Positions 43,659 through 56,500 of a DNA stretch of 64,000 bases are shown here, piece by piece. The DNA lies in assembly GCF_003732705.1 (NCBI RefSeq), contig NZ_MOBR01000041.1, forward strand, positions 62,001 through 126,000, given 5' to 3'. Source of the DNA: Pseudomonas frederiksbergensis. Lineage in GTDB: Bacteria > Pseudomonadota > Gammaproteobacteria > Pseudomonadales > Pseudomonadaceae. Below the pieces are notes generated by a model, which did not search any database, was not told the DNA's origin, and saw only the letters and a list, made by a program, of their open reading frames with translations. Numbering within the stretch: position 1 is the first letter of the stretch; each line of letters begins with the position of its first letter. Made by a program: the position numbers and the translations under genes.

Positions 43659-45804
43659 TGATCTGCCCCTTCTTCAACGCTTCCATCACGGCGGCTTTCG
43701 GGCCATCGGCGAGTATCTGGCCACGGTCGATCACCAGCAGGCGATCCACCAGCGACAGCAGCGACGCCCGGTGCGTCACCAGCACCACGGTTTTGTTTTC
43801 GACCACCGCCGCCAGGCGTTGCTTGAGGCGTTCTTCGCCGGTGTTGTCCATCGCGCTGGTCGGTTCGTCGAGCAGCAGGATCGGCGGATTGAGCAGCAGC
43901 GCACGGGCCAGGGCTACGTTCTGGCGCTGGCCACCGGACAGGTTCTGCCCGCGCTCGCCCACTTGCAGTTCATAACCTTGCGGGTGCAAACGGGCAAATT
44001 CGTGCACGCCGGCCAGTTCCGCGGCTTGCAGCACCAGTTCATCTTCTACATAGCGCGCACCGGATACCAAATTGTCACGCAGCGTACCCGCGAGCAATTG
44101 AATGTCCTGGGGCACGTAGCCGATGTTGTGGCGCAATTCGCTGACATCGATCTGACGGATATCAACGCCATCCACCAGCAAGGCGCCGTCGTCCGGTTGA
44201 TAAAGGCCTACCAGCAATTTGGCCAGGGAGCTTTTGCCCGAGCCGCTGCGACCGATGATGCCGATTTTTTCGCCAGGCTTGATCACCAGGTTGATGTTCT
44301 TCAGCGCCGGGTTCTGCTGGTTCGGGTAGGTGAAGTTCAGTTGACGGCACTCGATGGCGCCTTGCAGCACCTTGCGGCTCAGTGGGCGCTCGTCGAAATT
44401 GCGCTCTTGCGGCAATTCCATCATCTGGTCCACCGAAACCATCGTCACCTTCGCTTGCTGGTAACGGGTCAGCAGGCCGGACAACGAGGCCAACGGGCTG
44501 AGGGCACGGCCGCTGAGCATGTAGCAGGCAATCAGACCGCCCATGCTCAAGTGACCGTCGATGATCTGGTACACGCCGAAGACGATCATGATCACCCCGG
44601 CCAGTTGCTGGATCAGCAGCGTGATGTTCATCGCCAGGCCGGAGAGCATTTTCACCCGCAGCTCGAGGCGGCTGAGGGTGCCGATGGTCTGTTCCCACTG
44701 GTACTGACGCTCACTTTCAGCGTTGTTGACCTTCACCGCATCGAGGCCGGCGAGGGTTTCAATCAGGCTCGACTGACGCTCGGCGCCGAGGGCCATGGTG
44801 CGTTCCATGGTCGCCACGAGTGGCTTTTGCAGCGCGTAGCCGATCAACAGCGCAATCGGGAACGCCAGCACTGGAATCCACACCAGATGCCCGCCGAGGA
44901 TCGCGATGACCAGGAAGATCAGCAGGGTAAACGGCAGGTCGATCAGGCTGGTGAGGGTCAGCGACGCGAGGAAATCCCGCAGGCTCTGAAATTCGTGGAT
45001 ATTCTGGGCGAAGCTGCCGACCCGAGCCGGGCGGTACTTCATGGACATGCCGACAATGCGCTCGAACAGCGTGGCCGAGATGATCAGGTCGGTTTTCTTG
45101 CCGGCCAAATCCAGGCACAGGCTGCGCAAGCTCTTGAGGATCAGGTCGAACAGGTAAGCGCCGGTAATGCCGATCGCCAACACCCACAGGGTCGATTCCG
45201 CCTGGTTCGGCACCACGCGGTCGTAGACGTTCATCACGAACAGCGGCGCGGCCATGGCGATGATGTTGATCAGGAAACTGGCGGCGATGGCGTCGGCGTA
45301 CAGCCAACGCGAACGCTTGAGGGTGTCACGGAACCACGAACGCGCACGGGGGATCAGCGTGCCGTGGTTGACGTCGAATTTGTGTTGGGGTTGGGCGAAG
45401 AACACTTTGCCGATGTAGTCGTCGGCCAGCAGTTCGCGGCTGACGACACTTTCGCCGCCATCGGTTTCGCTGAGCAGCACGCGGGCCTGGTCGTCGCCCT
45501 GCCAGCCAAGCAGCACGGCACTGCGACCGTCCTTGAGCAGCAACAGCGCCGGCATCGCAATCGCCGGAATATCTTCCAGCTTGCGTTGCAGCACCCGGCC
45601 TTGCAGACCGGCGCGAGCGGCTGCGCGGGGCAGCAACTCGACGCTCAGGCGTTGCTTGGGCAACGGCAGGCCGGTGGTCAGCATCGCGGCACTGGCCGGT
45701 TTCTGATGCAGCGTGCACAGGGCGAGCAGGCCATCCAGTAACGGATCGTCGTGCAGCGCGCGTGGATCATTAATGAGATGAACTCGACTGACTTCTGATT
45801 CCAC
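43648..45804 (-). CDS. lapB: LapB, type I secretion ABC transporter with C39-like N-terminal domain
   Basis: The product is about 718 residues. An N-terminal C39 peptidase-like domain (about 1-130) lacks the catalytic Cys motif (here ALCTLHQKPASAAM), as in LapB-type transporters, so it should bind rather than cleave its substrate. Membrane helices follow (about 165-440), then an ATPase with GRSGSGKSS, LSGGQ, ILLLDEPTS and the H-loop VLVTHR. GTG 45804 (MESEVSRV) is chosen; GTG 45813 is in frame upstream. Drives ATP-powered LapA export. Confidence 0.93.
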   Translation of the reverse strand: MESEVSRVHLINDPRALHDDPLLDGLLALCTLHQKPASAAMLTTGLPLPKQRLSVELLPRAAARAGLQGRVLQRKLEDIPAIAMPALLLLKDGRSAVLLGWQGDDQARVLLSETDGGESVVSRELLADDYIGKVFFAQPQHKFDVNHGTLIPRARSWFRDTLKRSRWLYADAIAASFLINIIAMAAPLFVMNVYDRVVPNQAESTLWVLAIGITGAYLFDLILKSLRSLCLDLAGKKTDLIISATLFERIVGMSMKYRPARVGSFAQNIHEFQSLRDFLASLTLTSLIDLPFTLLIFLVIAILGGHLVWIPVLAFPIALLIGYALQKPLVATMERTMALGAERQSSLIETLAGLDAVKVNNAESERQYQWEQTIGTLSRLELRVKMLSGLAMNITLLIQQLAGVIMIVFGVYQIIDGHLSMGGLIACYMLSGRALSPLASLSGLLTRYQQAKVTMVSVDQMMELPQERNFDERPLSRKVLQGAIECRQLNFTYPNQQNPALKNINLVIKPGEKIGIIGRSGSGKSSLAKLLVGLYQPDDGALLVDGVDIRQIDVSELRHNIGYVPQDIQLLAGTLRDNLVSGARYVEDELVLQAAELAGVHEFARLHPQGYELQVGERGQNLSGGQRQNVALARALLLNPPILLLDEPTSAMDNTGEERLKQRLAAVVENKTVVLVTHRASLLSLVDRLLVIDRGQILADGPKAAVMEALKKGQISVA

Positions 45805-45846
45805 GCTCGGCACTCTTGGCTAACAATTGAACAATGAAGGTCCTGC

Positions 45847-47199
45847 TCAATTCATGCCGGGCAATTGGACCTTTGGCTTCACGTCGTTCTGCACAACGGA
45901 TGCCAACGGTGCGACCACTCCCTGGCTCTTGAGCAACTCGCCCATGGTCGCCTTGATTCGGTACTGAGTAAATAACTGAATGTTTTTGATGTCCGCCAAA
46001 CGACGGGACGCAGTAAACAGTTCGTTTTCACTGTCGAGCAAGTCGAGCAAGGTGCGCTGGCCGAGGCTGAACTGCTTCTGATAAGCCGTGCGCACGGCGG
46101 TGCTGCGATCAACATATTGCTGGGCGATCGGCACTTGGGCGTTGGCGTTGTTCAGGGCGTTCCAGGCCAGGCCCAGCTCTTCGTTCAACACGCGCAAGGC
46201 GTTGTTGCGGATATCCAGCGCCTGGTTGGACAGGTAGGACTTGGATTCCAGGTCCGCCTTGTTGCTGCCACCGGCGAACAGGTTGAAGCGCATGCGCAGC
46301 ATGGCCTGCCATTCGTTGCTGTGGCCATTCTGGCCGTCGACATCGTTGTCGGCAGAGCGACCCAGTTCGGCGTCAAAACGTGGGTAGAACGAAGACTTGG
46401 CGGCTTCGTACTGTTTTTCCGCCGCGGAAATATCGGATTCGGCAGAACGCAGGATCGGGCTGTTTTCCAGCATCTGCGAGCGAGCTTCATTCAAGTTGGC
46501 CGGCAGCAGTGCCAGGAACGGCGCAGGACGCTCGAGCTGATCGGGCATCTGGCCCACGGCGCTGAGGAAGTTGGTTTCGGCGTCGGCCAGGTTGGTCTGT
46601 TCGGTGATCAGGTTGTTGCGGGCCTGGGCCATACGGGCTTCGGCCTGATCAAGGTCAGCACCGCTGCCTACACCGCGGGAGGTGCGCAGTTTGATCTGGT
46701 CGAAAATCCGTTCGTGGCTCTTCAGGTTTTCTTCGGCCAGGCGCACGAATTCGCGACGGGTCAGCACATCGAGGTACACCTGGGCCACGGTCAGCGCGGT
46801 GCGCTCCGAAGTTCCCAGCAGGGAATAGGCGCGGGAGTTAACGGTGGCTTGTTGACGCCCCACTTCGCTGGACGTCGCAAAACCGTCAAAAACCATTTGC
46901 GACAGACGCAAACTTGACTCGCTGCGGTTCAGGGTTTCCCAGTGATTGTTACCGGTATCGGCACGGGTGGTGACGTTATCCGTGCCTTCACGACCATAAC
47001 CGCCCAGCAGATCGACCCGTGGCAGGTATCCACCTTTGGCGGCCTTTAACTGATAATCCGCGGCCAATCGACTATTGACCGCAGCCTGGATCTCCGGATG
47101 GACATCCAGCGCTTGTTGCATGGCTTCAGGAAGGCTTTGAGCTTGGACAAAACTAGCGGCGAGGGCGAAAGGTAAGGCCTTGAACAAGTAGGAACGCAT
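45847..47199 (-). CDS. lapE: LapE, TolC-family outer-membrane channel for LapA
   Basis: This 450-residue protein has a Sec signal (MRSYLFKALPFALAASFVQA). It shows the type I outer-membrane protein pattern: QSLPEAMQQALDVHPEIQAAVNSRLAADYQLKAAKGGYLPRVDLLGGYG, two helical repeats and the late FSLGQRTLLDLLDSENELF. It lacks a lipobox, unlike the efflux channels elsewhere in the window. ATG 47199 starts at the signal peptide. It is 42 nt upstream of lapB and divergent from lapA. Confidence 0.92.
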   Translation of the reverse strand: MRSYLFKALPFALAASFVQAQSLPEAMQQALDVHPEIQAAVNSRLAADYQLKAAKGGYLPRVDLLGGYGREGTDNVTTRADTGNNHWETLNRSESSLRLSQMVFDGFATSSEVGRQQATVNSRAYSLLGTSERTALTVAQVYLDVLTRREFVRLAEENLKSHERIFDQIKLRTSRGVGSGADLDQAEARMAQARNNLITEQTNLADAETNFLSAVGQMPDQLERPAPFLALLPANLNEARSQMLENSPILRSAESDISAAEKQYEAAKSSFYPRFDAELGRSADNDVDGQNGHSNEWQAMLRMRFNLFAGGSNKADLESKSYLSNQALDIRNNALRVLNEELGLAWNALNNANAQVPIAQQYVDRSTAVRTAYQKQFSLGQRTLLDLLDSENELFTASRRLADIKNIQLFTQYRIKATMGELLKSQGVVAPLASVVQNDVKPKVQLPGMN

Positions 47200-47389
47200 G
47201 TAAGAAATATCCCAGAACTTCTTGTCTTGAGTCACAGCAAATAGGGGCGCTGCGTCGGATGATGGCAACCGGAATGACCGTATGTCGGAAAGTTCAAAAC
47301 AGGAACTGGATCACACGCTGTAGGACAGGTCGCCGCTTAAATATCAATGTGACATTACTGGGGCGATTGTTTAGGATGGCACCCATAAG

Positions 47390-47403
47390 GTCAATAGTTT
47401 GGC
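47390..47403 (+). promoter_or_regulatory. FleQ-like box 1 in the lapE-lapA intergenic region
   Basis: GTCAATAGTTTGGC matches 11 of 14 positions of the published Pseudomonas FleQ consensus GTCAATAAATTGAC. It pairs with an inverted copy at 47429-47442. Confidence 0.5.
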
Positions 47404-47428
47404 ATAAACTAAATAGCGAAAAAATATA

Positions 47429-47442
47429 GCCAAATTATTGAC
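47429..47442 (-). promoter_or_regulatory. FleQ-like box 2, inverted, overlapping the lapA -35
   Basis: The minus strand reads GTCAATAATTTGGC, 12 of 14 with the FleQ consensus and 13 of 14 with box 1. A 25-bp AT-rich spacer separates the boxes. It overlaps the candidate -35 TTGACG at 47438-47443. Confidence 0.55.
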
Positions 47443-47466
47443 GGATTGCAGCGTCAAGCTTATGCA
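47438..47466 (+). promoter_or_regulatory. Candidate lapA promoter
   Basis: TTGACG (47438-47443), 17-nt spacer, TATGCA (47461-47466), 92 nt before the lapA ATG. The spacer holds the dyad GACG...CGTC. The rest of the 358-bp lapE-lapA gap is AT-rich and should also hold the lapE promoter, which I could not place. Confidence 0.45.
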
Positions 47467-47557
47467 CTAAATTTTAAAATGTACGTCCAGACTGCTTTGG
47501 CGAATTCGCCATCAGGTCCATGGAAGTCAACTGAACGTGACACCCGGAGAGTCTTCA

Positions 47558-50500
47558 ATGAGCAGTGTTGTTGCCATCGTCAAAAGCATTGTTGGTCAAG
47601 TTTTCGCGGTGTCCCCAGAGGGCGTCCGCCGCGTACTCGTTGAAGGCGACCGGCTGTTTGTCGGCGATCAGGTAGACACCGGTGCCGCTGGTGCCGTCAC
47701 GCTCGAACTGGCCGATGGCCGCACCCTGGACCTGGGCCGCGACACTCAGTGGAGTGGCAGCGCGCCGGACTCCAGCACCGATCTGGCAGAAGCCACTGCA
47801 CAAGCCGCGCCATCGGTTGAAGAACTGCAGCAAGCCATCGCGGCCGGCGCCGACCCGACCAAAGACCTCGAAGCCACCGCAGCAGGCCCGACCGCAGCAG
47901 GCGGCGATGGCGCGGCCGGTGGTGGCCACAGTTTCGTCATGCTGGACGCAACCGCTGGCCGGGTAGACCCGACCATTGGTTTCCCGACCGCGGGCATCGG
48001 CTCTGCCGGGGCGACCACCCAGAACACCGTTGGCGGCCAGACCACCAATAACGCCACTATCGTGCAGGCGTCGACCCTGAGCCTCAGTGCCACGCCGACC
48101 ATCACCGAAGCCGGCGGCGTACTGGTTTACACCGCGACCCTGACCCAGGCACCGACCAGCGACCTGACCATCACCCTGTCCAACGGCTCGGTGATCGTGA
48201 TCCAGGCTGGCCAAACCACCGGCACCGTCAACGTGCCACTGGCGCCGAACGACACCGTCTATAACGACCCGACCCAAATCGACGTCACCGTCACCGGCAC
48301 CACTGGCGGCGCCGGCATCATTGTTACGCAGCCGACCGTACCGGCGACGACTCAAGTCACCGACACCATCGACACCACCACCGTCACCCTGACGGCGGGC
48401 GGCACCGTCACTGAAGGCGGGCAGATCACTTACACCGCGACGCTGACCAACCCGGCGCAAACGCCAGTTACCGTCACCCTGTCCAACGGTTCGACTATCA
48501 CCATTGAAGCCGGTAAAACCACCGGTTCGGTGGACGTTCCGACGCCAGCCAATGACGTCTATCAAAACGGCAGCACCGTCACCACCACGATCACCGGCAC
48601 TACCGGCGGCAACTTCGAGAACCTGGTGCCGAATCCAGCGCCAGCGGTCACGACCATCACTGATTCGGTCGACACCACCACCGTCACCCTGACAGCGGGC
48701 TCCACCGTCACTGAAGGCGGGCAGATCACCTACACCGCGACATTGACCAATGCGGCGCAGACGCCAGTTACCGTCACCCTGTCCAACGGTTCGACCATCA
48801 CCATCGAAGCCGGCAAGACCACTGGCTCGGTGGACGTTCCGACGCCAGCCAATGACGTCTACAACAATGGCAGCACCGTCACCACCACGATCACCGGCAC
48901 TACTGGCGGCAATTTCGAGAACCTGGTGCCGAATCCAGCGCCAGCGGTCACGACCATCACTGATTCGGTCGACACCACCACCGTTACCCTGACAGCAGGC
49001 AACACCGTTACTGAAGGCGGGCAGATCACCTACACCGCGACATTGACCAACCCGGCGCAGACGCCGGTTACCGTCACCCTGTCCAACGGTTCGACCATCA
49101 CCATTGAAGCCGGCAAGACCACTGGCTCGGTGGACGTTGCGACCCCAGCCAATGACGTCTATCAAAACGGCAGCACCGTCAGCACTTCGATTACCGGCGC
49201 AACCGGCGGCAACTTCGAGAACCTGGTGCCGAATCCAGCACCAGCGGTTACGACCATTACCGATTCGATCGACAACACCGGCCTGAGCCTCTCCGCCACC
49301 GGCACCGTGGTCGAAGGTGGCCAGATCACCTACACCGCGACCCTGACCAACCCGGCCGGCACGCCGATGACCGTGACCTTGAGCAATGGCTCGGTCATTA
49401 CCATCGAAGCGGGCAAGACCACCGGCAGCGTTATCGTCGAGACCCCGGCGAACGACGTCTATAACAATGGCAGCACCGTCAGCACCACGATCACCGGCAC
49501 CACCGGCGGCAATTTCGAACAACTGACCCCGAGCACCGAGCCGGCGCTGACCACCATCACCGACTCGAAAGACACCACCACGCTGAGCCTGAGCGCGACC
49601 GACTCCGTGGCTGAAGGTGGTTCGATTGTCTATACCGCCAATTTGACCAACGCCGCCGGCACTCCGGTAACCGTGACCCTGAGCAACGGTGCAGTGATCA
49701 CCATCGCGGCGGGCGCCACCACTGGCTCCGTCACCGTCGCTGCCCCGGCCGATGACGTCTATAAAGACGCCGGCAAGGTCGAAACGACGATTTCTACCGC
49801 CACTGGCGGTAATTTCGAGAATCTGGTTCCAAGCACAGTTCCAGCGGTGACCAACGTCACTGACACCATCGACACCTCGGTTGTGACCCTGACCGCGACC
49901 TCGACCGTTGCCGAAGGCGGCACCGTGGTTTACACCGCTTCGGTCGGTGCTCCAGTCACCGGCGCGCCGGTCATCGTGACCCTGGCCAACGGCCAGACCA
50001 TCACCATCGACATCGGCAAAAGCAGTGGCACCGTTAACGCCGTTGCCCCGAACGATGTCCTCAATGGCCACGCGCCGCTGACCACTTCGATCACCGACGT
50101 AAGCGGCGGTAATTACGAAAACCTGGTTGCCAACAAGGCGCCGGTTTCGACCACGGTCACTGATACTGCCGACACCACCACCCTGAGCCTGAGCGCGACT
50201 GACTCCGTGGCTGAAGGTGGTTCGATCGTTTACACCGCCACCCTGACCAATGCCGCTGGCACGCCAGTGACCGTGACCCTGAGCAACGGCGCGGTGATCA
50301 CCATCGCCGCCGGCGCCACCAGTGGCAACGTCACCGTCGCGGCCCCGGCTGATGACGTCTATAAAGACGCTGGCAAAGTGGAAGTCACGGTCAAAGATGC
50401 CACCGGTGGCAACTTCGAAAACCTGGCCACTGACCCGGCTCCAGCAGTGACCAACGTCACTGACACCATCGACACGTCGGTTGTGACCCTGACCGCGACC

Positions 50501-53500
50501 TCGACCGTTGCCGAAGGCGGCACAGTGGTTTACACCGCTTCGGTCGGTGCTCCAGTCACCGGCGCGCCGGTCATCGTGACCCTGGCCAATGGTCAGACCA
50601 TCACCATCGACATCGGCAAAAGCAGTGGCACCGTTAACGCCGTTGCCCCGAACGATGTCCTCAATGGCCACGCGCCGCTGACCACTTCGATCACCGACGT
50701 AAGCGGTGGCAACTACGAAAACCTGGTTGCCAACAAGGCGCCGGTTTCGACCACGGTCACTGATACTGCCGACACCACCACCCTGAGCCTGAGCGCGACC
50801 GACTCCGTGGCTGAGGGTGGTTCGATCGTCTACACCGCGACCCTGACCAATGCCGCTGGCACGCCAGTGACCGTGACCCTGAGCAACGGCGCGGTGATCA
50901 CCATCGCCGCCGGCGCCACCAGTGGCAACGTCACCGTCGCGGCCCCGGCTGATGACGTCTATAAAGACGCTGGCAAAGTGGAAGTCACGGTCAAAGATGC
51001 CACCGGTGGCAACTTTGAAAACCTGGCCACTGACCCGGCGCCAGCGGTGACCAACGTCACCGACACCATCGACACGTCAACCGTGACCCTGACCGCGACC
51101 TCGACCGTTGCTGAAGGCGGCACAGTGGTTTACACCGCTTCGGTCGGTGCTCCAGTAACGGGCGCGCCGGTCATCGTGACCCTGGCCAACGGCCAGACCA
51201 TCACCATCGACATCGGCAAAAGCAGCGGCACCGTTAACGCCGTTGCCCCGAACGATGTCCTCAATGGCCACGCGCCGTTGACCACGTCGATCACCGACGT
51301 GAGCGGTGGCAACTACGAAAATCTCGTGGCCGATAAAACTCCGGTCAGCACTGCCGTCACCGACACCCCGGACACCACGACCCTGAGTCTGTCGGCTACC
51401 GACTCGGTCGCCGAGGGCGGTTCAATCGTTTACACCGCCAATTTGACCAACGCCGCTGGCACGCCTGTGACCGTGACCCTGAGCAACGGCGCGGTGATCA
51501 CCATCGCCGCCGGCGCCACCAGCGGTTCCGTGACCGTCGCCGCCCCGGCCGATGACGTCTATAAAGATGCCGGCAAAGTCGAAGTGACCGTCAAGGATGC
51601 AGCAGGCGGCAACTTCGAAAATCTGGTCACCAATCCAGCGCCAGCGGTGACTGATGTAACGGATACCGTCGACACCTCGACCGTCAACCTGACGGCCACC
51701 AGCACCGTGGCTGAAGGCGGCACGGTGGTTTACACCGCTTCTGTTTCTGCACCGGTCACTGGCGAACCCGTGGTCGTCACCCTGTCCAACGGCCAGACCA
51801 TCACCATCCCGGTCGGCGCGAGCAGCGGTTCCGTGAACTTTGTTGCGCCAAACGATGCGTTGGCGGGCGGCGGCTCCCTGAGCGTCAAGATTGACGACGC
51901 CAAGGGCGGTAACTACGAGAAGCTGGAGGTCGATGGCAAACCGGCTGACACCTCGGTTACTGACACACCAGACACCACGAACCTCAGCCTGAGCGCTACC
52001 GACTCCGTGGCTGAAGGTGGCCAGATCACTTACACCGCGACCCTGACCAATGCGGCCGGCACACCTGTGACCGTGACCTTGAGCAACGGCGCCGTGATCA
52101 CCATCGAGGCTGGCAAAACCACCGGCACCGTCACCGTCGCCGCCCCGGCCGATGACGTTTACAAAGACGCCGGTAAAGTCGAAGCAACCATTTCCAACAC
52201 CACCGGTGGCAACTTCGAGAACCTGGTGCCAAGCACCGTTCCAGCAGTGACCAATGTCTCCGACACCATCGACACCTCGACCGTCAAACTGACTGCCACC
52301 GACAGCGTGGCCGAAGGCGGCACTGTCGTGTACACCGCATCGGTTGGCGCTCCAGTAACTGGCGCCCCAGTCGTCGTGACCCTGGCCAACGGTCAGACGA
52401 TCACCATCGACATCGGTAAAACCACCGGCACGGTCAACGCTGTTGCCCCGAACGACGTGCTCAATGGCCACGCGCCGTTGACCAACTCGATCACCAATGT
52501 GAGCGGTGGCAACTACGAAAACCTGGTCGCTGACAAAACACCTGTCAGCACCACCGTCACCGACACCCCGGACACCACGACCCTCAGCCTGAGCGCGACG
52601 GATTCCGTGGCTGAAGGCGGCTCGATTGTCTACACCGCCAGTTTGACCAACGCCGCTGGCGCACCAGTGACCGTGACCCTGAGCAACGGCGCCGTCATCA
52701 CCATCGCCGCCGGTGCCACCAGCGGTTCCGTGACCGTCGATGCACCGAAAGACGACGTCTACAAAGATGCCGGCAAAGTCGAAACCACCATTAAAGATGC
52801 CACCGGTGGCAACTTCGAAAACCTGGTTAACGACCCGGCGCCAGCAGTGACCACGGTCACCGACACCATCGACACCAGCACCGTGTCGCTGACCGCGACG
52901 TCGACCGTCGCCGAGGGTGGTACCGTCGTCTACACCGCATCCGTCAGCGCGCCAGTCACCGATTCGCCTGTCGTCGTCACCCTGTCCAACGGCCAGACCA
53001 TCACCATCCCGGTCGGCGCGAGCAGCGGCAGCGTGAATTTCGTTGCACCGAACGATGCCTTGGCGGGCGGCGGCTCCCTGAGCGTCAAGATTGACGACGC
53101 CAAGGGCGGTAACTACGAGAAGCTGGAGGTCGATGGCAAACCGGCTGACACCTCGGTTACCGACACACCAGACACCACGACCCTCAGCCTGAGCGCGACT
53201 GACTCGGTCGCTGAAGGCGGTTCGATTGTCTACACCGCGACCCTGACTAATGCCGCCGGCACTCCGGTGACCGTGACCCTGAGCAACGGCGCGGTGATCA
53301 CCATCGCCGCCGGCGCCACCAGCGGTAACGTCACCGTCGCGGCCCCAGCCGATGACGTCTATAAAGACGCCGGCAAAGTTGAAGTCACCGTCAAAGATGC
53401 CACCGGCGGCAATTTCGAAAACCTGGCCACTGACCCGGCTGCGGCGGTGACCAACGTCACCGACACCATCGACACTTCGACTGTCACCCTGACCGCCACC

Positions 53501-56500
53501 AGCAGCGTGGCGGAAGGCGGCACGGTGGTTTACACCGCTTCCGTCGGCGCTCCAGTGACAGGCGCACCGGTTATCGTGAGCCTGGCCAACGGTCAGACCA
53601 TCACCATCGACATCGGCAAAAGCAGCGGCACCGTCAATGCTGTTGCCCCGAACGACGCGCTGACCGGTCACGCCCCGCTGAGCAACTCGATCACCAATGT
53701 CAGCGGCGGCAACTACGAAAACCTGGTCGCTGACAAAACACCGGTCAGCACCACCGTGACCGATACCGCCGACACCACCAACCTGTCGCTGACCGCGACC
53801 GGCGCCGTGGACGAAGGCGGCCAGATCACTTACACCGCGACCCTGACCAACGCGGCCGGCACGCCAGTGACCGTCACCCTGAGCAACGGCGCCGTGATCA
53901 CCATCGACGCCGGTAAAACCACCGGCACCGTGACCGTCGATGCACCGAAAGACGACGTCTACAAAGACGCCGGCACCGTTGAAGCGACCATCAAAGGCGC
54001 GACCGGCGGCAACTTCGAGAACCTGGTCAGCAGCGACACCCCGGCGGTCACCACCGTCAATGACACCATCGACACCAGCACCGTATCGCTGACCGCCACC
54101 GCGAACGTCGCCGAAGGCGAAACCGTGGTCTACACCGCGTCCGTCACCGCTCCAGTGACCGGTGCACCGGTTGTGGTGACCCTGTCCAACGGCCAGACCA
54201 TCACCATCCCGGTCGGCGAAACCAGCGGCAGCGTGAATTTCATCGCGCCAAACAGCCCGTTGGCGGGCGGCACGTCCCTGAGCGTGAAGATCGACGGCGC
54301 CACCGGCGGCAACTACGAAAAACTGGAAGTGGACGGCAAGCCTGCGGACACGGCAGTCAGCGACACGCCTGACACCACCACCCTGAGCCTGAGCGCGACC
54401 GACACCGTGGCCGAAGGCGGCTCGATCGTCTACACCGCCACCCTGACCAACGCTGCCGGCACTCCGGTGACCGTGACCCTGAGCAACGGCGCGGTGATTC
54501 TCATCGCCGCTGGCGCCACCAGTGGTTCCGTGACCGTCGCGGCCCCGGCCGATGATGTCTACAAAGATGCCGGCAAAGTCGAAGCGACCATCAAGGACGC
54601 CAGCGGCGGCAACTTTGAAACCCTGGCCACCAATCCGACGGCAGCCGTGACCAGTGTCACCGACACTATCGACACCTCGACGGTCAACCTGACCGCGACC
54701 TCGACCGTGGCCGAAGGCGGCACCGTGGTTTACACCGCGTCCGTCACCGCACCGGTGACCGGTGTGCCAGTCGTCGTCACCTTGTCGAATGGCCAGACCA
54801 TTACCATCCCGGTCGGCGCGAGCAGCGGCAGCGTTAACTTCGTTGCGCCGAACGATGCGTTGGCGGGCGGCGGCTCCCTGAGCGTCAAGATTGATGATGC
54901 GAAGGGCGGCAACTACGAGAAGCTGGACGTTGACGGCAAGCCGGCGGAAACCTCGGTTACTGATACGCCAGACACCACGACCCTTAGCCTGAGCGCGACT
55001 GACTCCGTGGCTGAAGGTGGTTCGATTGTTTACACCGCGACACTGACTAACGCTGCCGGTACTCCGGTCACCGTAACCCTGTCGAACGGCGCGGTGATCA
55101 CCATCGAGGCCGGTAAAACCACCGGCACCGTGACCGTTCCAGCGCCAGCCGATGACGTCTACAAGGACGCGGGCAAAGTCGAAGCGACGATTTCCACCGC
55201 TACCGGCGGCAATTTCGAAAACCTGGTGCCAAGCACTGTTCCTGCGGTGACCAACGTCGCCGACACCATCGACACTTCGACCGTCAAACTGACGGCCACC
55301 GATAGCGTCGCTGAAGGCGGCACTGTGGTTTACACCGCCACAGTCGGCCAGCCAGTCACCGGTTCGCCAGTTGTTGTGACCCTGGCCAACGGTCAGACCA
55401 TCACCATCGACATCGGCAAAACCAGCGGCACCGTCAACGCTGTTGCACCGAACGATGCGCTGACCGGCCACGAGCCGCTGAGCAACTCGATCAAGGACGT
55501 GAGCGGCGGTAACTACGAAAACCTGGTGGCCGACAAGACGCCGGTTTCGACCACCGTTACCGACACTGCCGACACCACCAACCTGTCGCTGAGCGCGTCC
55601 GATTCCGTGGCTGAAGGTGGCCAGATCACCTACACCGCGACGTTGACAAACGCAGCGGGTACGCCGGTCACCGTGACGCTGTCGAATGGCGCTGTCATCA
55701 CCATCGACGCTGGTAAAACCACTGGTACTGTGACCGTCGCGGCTCCGGCCGATGACGTCTACAAGGACGCCGGCAAAGTTGAAGCGACAATTTCCACCGC
55801 TACCGGCGGCAATTTCGAAAACCTGGTGCCGAGCACGGTTCCTGCGGTGACCAACGTCGCCGACACCATCGACACTTCGACCGTCAAACTGACGGCCACC
55901 GATAGCGTCGCTGAAGGCGGCACTGTGGTTTACACCGCCACAGTCGGCCAGCCAGTCACTGGTTCTCCAGTTGTTGTGACCCTGGCCAACGGCCAGACCA
56001 TCACCATCGACATCGGCAAAACCAGCGGCACCGTCAACGCTGTTGCACCGAACGATGCACTGACCGGCCACGAGCCGCTGGGCAACTCGATCACCAATGT
56101 CAGCGGCGGTAACTACGAAAACCTCGTAGCGGACAAAACTCCGGTCAGCACCACCGTCACCGACACACCGGACACCACCACCGTCAGCCTGAGCGCGACT
56201 GACTCGGTGGCTGAAGGCGGTTCGATTGTCTACACCGCGACCCTGACCAACGCTGCCGGCACTCCGGTTTCCGTGACCCTGAGCAACGGCGCCGTCATCC
56301 TCATCGCGGCTGGCGCCACCAGCGGTAACGTAACCGTCGCCGCTCCGGCCGATGACGTCTACAAAGACGCCGGCAAGGTCGAAGCAACGATCAAGGATGC
56401 TACCGGCGGCAATTTCGAAAACCTGGTCAGCAGCGACACCCCGGCGGTCACCACCGTCACTGACACCATCGACACCAGTACCGTGTCGCTGACCGCCACG

